From Pseudomonadota bacterium (GTDB lineage: Bacteria > Pseudomonadota > Alphaproteobacteria > Rhizobiales > Xanthobacteraceae), in NCBI GenBank assembly GCA_023386635.1, contig JAEWJH010000044.1, positions 1-64,000 of the forward strand: a DNA stretch of 64,000 nucleotides. Direction: 5' to 3'. Below, one piece after another: positions 61,078-64,000 of this stretch. The notes below the pieces were generated by a model. That model did no database searches. It worked only from the letters and a program-made list of their open reading frames with translations, and was not told the origin of the DNA. Position numbers and translations under genes: made by a program. Position 1 is the stretch's first letter. The number at the start of each line of letters is the position of its first letter.

Positions 61078-62256
61078 TTAGCGGTCCATGCCGCCGAACG
61101 GCACCAGCGGATTGTCGGTGAGCGCCGCGCGATCCGGCCGGTCGATGGCCGTGGTGCCAAGGAACGCCTCGAACAAATCGCGGATGGTCTGCGGCTTGAT
61201 GTCCCGGACGATGAAGACGAGCCGGCTGCGATGGTCGTCGTCCGGCCAGCGCGGCAGTGTGGCGGTCGGATGAAACACATGCTGCACCCCGTGGATCACC
61301 ACCGGCGTGTCCGGCATTTCCGCGACATTGACGATGCCCTTCATGCGCAACAGATTCGGCCCGTGGGTCGCGCGCAAGAGTTCAAGGAACATCTCCAGCG
61401 TGCCGCCAGGGATCGGTTTGTCGCTCGTCAGCGAAAAGGCGCGGATGCGGTCGTCGTGCCGGTTCGGGTCATGATGGTGGTCGTGGTGCCCGTGATCGTG
61501 ATCATGCGCATGATCCTTGTGATGGCCGTGATCTTGTCCGATCTCCGCATAGGCTTCCGCCGCCAGCCATTTTTTCACGTCTGGGATTTTACGCTCGGGG
61601 TCGTAAAGCCCGGCCGAGAGCAGCGCCGTCGCCGTCGCTTCGCCCTTCGCCGCATCGAGGATCGGCGCAGCGGGATTGAGCGCGCGCAACCGCGTCAGCA
61701 GCTTATCACGCGCAGCGATTCGCTCCGGCGTGTCGAGCATGTCGGTCTTGGTCAGCACCAGGCGGTCGGCGACGGCGGCTTGCTTTACGGCTTCCGGATG
61801 TGCGTCGAGGGTCGCCGCTCCGTTGATGGCATCCACCGTCGCCACGACGCCGTCGAGCCGATAGCGCATGACGAGATAGGGATGCGCCATGGCGGTGTGC
61901 AACACGGGCGCCGGATCGGCGAGGCCGGTGGTTTCGAGCAGCACGCGGCTGAAAGTGCAGCGGCGGTTGTCGAGATCGCGCAGCAGCGTCTCCAGCGCGT
62001 CTATCAGGTCGCCGCGCATGGTGCAGCACAGGCAGCCCGATTGGAGCAGCATCATGTTGTCGCTGACGTACTCGACCAGCAGATGGTCGAGGCCGACTTC
62101 GCCGAACTCGTTGATGATCACTGCGGTCCCGGCCAGCGCCGGGTCCTTGAGCAATGTGTTGAGCAGCGTGGTCTTGCCGGAGCCGAGAAAGCCGGTGAGC
62201 AAGGTGAGCGGGATCGGCGCCGGCGGCTGGCGCGGCCGCTCCGGGCCGCCGGTCAT
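61078..62256 (-). CDS. CobW/COG0523-family GTPase metallochaperone
   Basis: 392 residues. Walker A is GFLGSGKTT (from Gly22) and the metal motif is C75-L-C77-C78. The guanine-specificity motif is LTKTD, and the C-terminal CobW domain carries the family region near residues 270-380. A His/Asp-rich segment spans about residues 238-268 (HHKDHAHDHDHGHHDHHH), suited to binding zinc, nickel or cobalt. The protein likely loads a metal onto a target enzyme using GTP. Its start overlaps the stop of the carboxypeptidase gene by 4 nt. Confidence 0.92.
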   Translation of the reverse strand: MTGGPERPRQPPAPIPLTLLTGFLGSGKTTLLNTLLKDPALAGTAVIINEFGEVGLDHLLVEYVSDNMMLLQSGCLCCTMRGDLIDALETLLRDLDNRRCTFSRVLLETTGLADPAPVLHTAMAHPYLVMRYRLDGVVATVDAINGAATLDAHPEAVKQAAVADRLVLTKTDMLDTPERIAARDKLLTRLRALNPAAPILDAAKGEATATALLSAGLYDPERKIPDVKKWLAAEAYAEIGQDHGHHKDHAHDHDHGHHDHHHDPNRHDDRIRAFSLTSDKPIPGGTLEMFLELLRATHGPNLLRMKGIVNVAEMPDTPVVIHGVQHVFHPTATLPRWPDDDHRSRLVFIVRDIKPQTIRDLFEAFLGTTAIDRPDRAALTDNPLVPFGGMDR

Positions 62257-63611
62257 TGCGCGGTCGCCGTTTTCTTTTTCTTCGCGGCCGGCTTTGCTGC
62301 GGGTTTGGCGGCCGGTTTCGCGGCATCCTTCTTCGCAGCGTCCTTCTTAGCAGCGTCCTTGGCGGGTTTTGCCGCATGCTTCGCATCGGCTTTGGCGTCG
62401 GTCTTCGTCTCAGCCTTGACCTCTGCCTTGGCATCGACCTTGGCGTGCTTCGTCGCCTTACGCTTCTTCGCCGCCGCCACCGGAATGGCGTTGTTGGTCG
62501 GGCTGCGCGCCGAGCCGGTATAGACGTCGATGATCGGGCCGCTCACGGTCATCGGCGCGAGCACATATTTCGCCGGCGGCTGGCGGATCGCGGACAGCGA
62601 GAACACCTGCGTCGCGTCGGCGCCATCTCCGGTCGCCCCGGCGCTGGCCTGCTCTTCGCCCTCGTCGTTGTCCTCGGAGGCCGGCTTGCGGCGATGCTTG
62701 CCGCACATTTCCTCGCGCAGGTCGGGCGGCGAGGCATTGATCGGCTGCAGGGCGTCGACGGTGCCAAGCGACGGCGTCAGCCATGACAAATTGCCGGAAC
62801 CGAAGCCGCGTTCGAGCAATTGCGCCGCTTTTTGCGCGCGCACTGCGCCGCCATAGGCGCCGAGCACCACGGCGATCAGCCGCTTGCCGTTGCGCGTCGC
62901 CGAGGCGACGAGGTTGTAGCCGGAGGCGCAGATGAAGCCGGTCTTCATGCCGTCGGCACCGGGATACCGGTCGATCAGCGTGTTGTAGTTCCGCATCACG
63001 CGTTTGCCGTAGCGGATGCCGGAAATGTGCCAGAGCGGGTCCTGGTCGGGGAATTCGCGGATCAGCGCCCGCGCCAGAATCGCGAGGTCGCGCGCGGAGG
63101 TGACGTGGTTCTCTGCCGGCAGGCCATTCGGATTGACGAAGTGCGACTGGGTCATGCCGAGCCGCGCCGCGTTCTCGTTCATCTTGTCGGCGAAACCCTC
63201 GACCGAGCCGCCGATGCCTTCGGCGATGGCGACGGCGACGTCGTTGGCCGACTTCACCATCAGCATCTTCAGGGCGTTGTCGAGCGTCAGCGTGGTGCCG
63301 ACCGGGAAGCCCATCTTGGTCGGCTGCTGCGCCGCCGCGGCGGGGGACATGGTCAGCAGCGTGTCCATAGTCGCCTGCCGGTCCTTCACCGCACGCAGCG
63401 CCGTATAGGCTGTCATCAGCTTGGTGACGGAGGCAGGATACCAGGGATAGGTCGCGTTCTCCGCGTGCAGCACCTTGCCGGTGTCGGCTTCGATCAGCAG
63501 CAGCGCCTCGGCCCCGGCGGTGCGGCTTGCAAGGCCAAGCGCCGCGCCACACATCACCAGTGCGACGGCGGAGCGGAACAGGCGGGTGGACAAACGGCGG
63601 GCTTGAGTCAC
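62253..63611 (-). CDS. D-alanyl-D-alanine carboxypeptidase (PBP5/6 type, S11 family) with Lys/Ala-rich tail
   Basis: 452 residues. A signal peptide is followed by the three active-site motifs: SVTK (catalytic Ser near residue 61), SAND near residue 120 and DGMKTGFICASG near residue 220. It trims the fifth D-Ala from peptidoglycan stem peptides in the periplasm. The C-terminal 70 residues are a low-complexity tail built from K-D-A-A-K and K-P-A-A repeats, replacing the usual amphipathic anchor. The gene overlaps the CobW-family gene (ATGA), so they form one operon. Confidence 0.92.
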   Translation of the reverse strand: MTQARRLSTRLFRSAVALVMCGAALGLASRTAGAEALLLIEADTGKVLHAENATYPWYPASVTKLMTAYTALRAVKDRQATMDTLLTMSPAAAAQQPTKMGFPVGTTLTLDNALKMLMVKSANDVAVAIAEGIGGSVEGFADKMNENAARLGMTQSHFVNPNGLPAENHVTSARDLAILARALIREFPDQDPLWHISGIRYGKRVMRNYNTLIDRYPGADGMKTGFICASGYNLVASATRNGKRLIAVVLGAYGGAVRAQKAAQLLERGFGSGNLSWLTPSLGTVDALQPINASPPDLREEMCGKHRRKPASEDNDEGEEQASAGATGDGADATQVFSLSAIRQPPAKYVLAPMTVSGPIIDVYTGSARSPTNNAIPVAAAKKRKATKHAKVDAKAEVKAETKTDAKADAKHAAKPAKDAAKKDAAKKDAAKPAAKPAAKPAAKKKKTATAQ

Positions 63612-63860
63612 TGCGATGATCCGGATGGGGCTGCCCCGTCGTTGCGGAGCCTGGCAACGCCAGTTTCCACGGCTGCGACAACGCGCTATTTAAACGAAAC
63701 CGGAGGGCCGACGCAAAGCCGCGGCGCCCCCCTCCACATTAATAGTAACCGCTGCATCGCCGACGAAAGCGACGAAAATTCGGCGGGTTAGCCCGGAAAG
63801 GCGAAGTTCCATCCGGGGTGGCCCGAAGGTCATAAGACGTAAACGGTGAATGAGGTCGTC

Positions 63861-64000
63861 ATGAGCGCATGTATCGTCGGTTGGGCCCACACCCCGTTCG
63901 GTAAACTCACCAGCGAGACGCTGGAAAGCCTGATCGTCAAAGCGGCCACCGAGGCGCTCGCCAATGCCGGCCTCGCGCCCGGCGACGTGGACGAGATCGT
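63861..64000 (+). CDS. Thiolase family protein (partial, N-terminus only)
   Basis: 46 codons are visible before the right edge. The start reads MSACIVGWAHTPFGKL and continues to LIVKAATEALANAGLAPGDVDEI, the N-terminal layer of acetyl-CoA acetyltransferase-type thiolases. A TGAGG ribosome site precedes the ATG. The catalytic Cys and His lie outside the window, so thiolase activity cannot be checked here. The 249-bp gap upstream (63612-63860), shared with the divergent carboxypeptidase gene, shows no clear promoter. Confidence 0.7.
   Translation, partial: MSACIVGWAHTPFGKLTSETLESLIVKAATEALANAGLAPGDVDEI

Noticed and set aside
63690..63890. 66-codon open frame between the carboxypeptidase and thiolase genes
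   Set aside because: It has no ribosome site or recognisable motif and overlaps the thiolase start on the opposite strand.

Overview
The window is GC-rich bacterial chromosome packed with genes on both strands. The gene families suggest an alphaproteobacterium of the Rhizobiales (Hyphomicrobiales), near Bradyrhizobium, Rhodopseudomonas or Pseudolabrys. The pointers are many branched-chain amino-acid-type (Liv) and NMT1/SsuA-type ABC uptake systems, carbon-monoxide-dehydrogenase-like molybdenum hydroxylases, FAD aromatic monooxygenases and short palindromic intergenic repeats. This placement rests on recognising families by reading, not on a search. I see no rRNA, tRNA, phage, insertion sequence or CRISPR array.

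Positions 1-33,000 look like one large catabolic and uptake region. It holds a cytosolic-looking substrate-binding-fold protein (partial), a GntR/FCD regulator, a TSUP exporter, a cyclase-family hydrolase, an SsuBCA-type ABC operon, an alpha/beta hydrolase with an SDR protein lacking the usual catalytic triad, a Liv system with fused LivH-LivM permease, and a MarR regulator. Next come a five-gene operon (nadC-like plus molybdenum hydroxylase M, L, S, L subunits), a second SsuA-type ABC operon with two permeases, an operon of FAD oxidoreductase, SDR, PaaG-like hydratase and NadX-like aspartate dehydrogenase, and a second complete Liv system. Four promoters in this region carry the same 12-mer TWTGTGYGCAWA: 6345-6356, 8206-8217, 20332-20343 and 23752-23763. 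In three of them it sits at or just after a -10 element, which suggests one repressor controls the region. The nadC-like and nadX-like genes beside molybdenum hydroxylases make an N-heteroaromatic acid a reasonable but unproven substrate class.

Positions 33,000-43,700 are an efflux region on the minus strand. An ECF sigma factor, a small membrane protein likely to be its anti-sigma factor and a CnrX-like periplasmic metal-sensor-type protein lie upstream of an outer-membrane factor, an MdtA-type adaptor and two RND pumps (MdtB-like, then MdtC-like). The sigma gene has a GGAAC-N16-CGTC promoter. The MdtB-like pump carries a Thr/Ser-rich insert that its partner lacks.

Positions 43,700-64,000 are mixed: three FAD aromatic monooxygenases, a carboxymuconolactone decarboxylase-like protein, an L,D-transpeptidase, a phosphate uptake pair (DUF47 and Pit), a PAS-containing chemoreceptor with a 15-bp tandem repeat upstream, a CAP-domain lipoprotein, two acyl-CoA synthetases, a polysaccharide flippase, a DapA-family aldolase, DUF924, a CobW GTPase overlapping a D,D-carboxypeptidase, and the start of a thiolase-family gene at the right edge.
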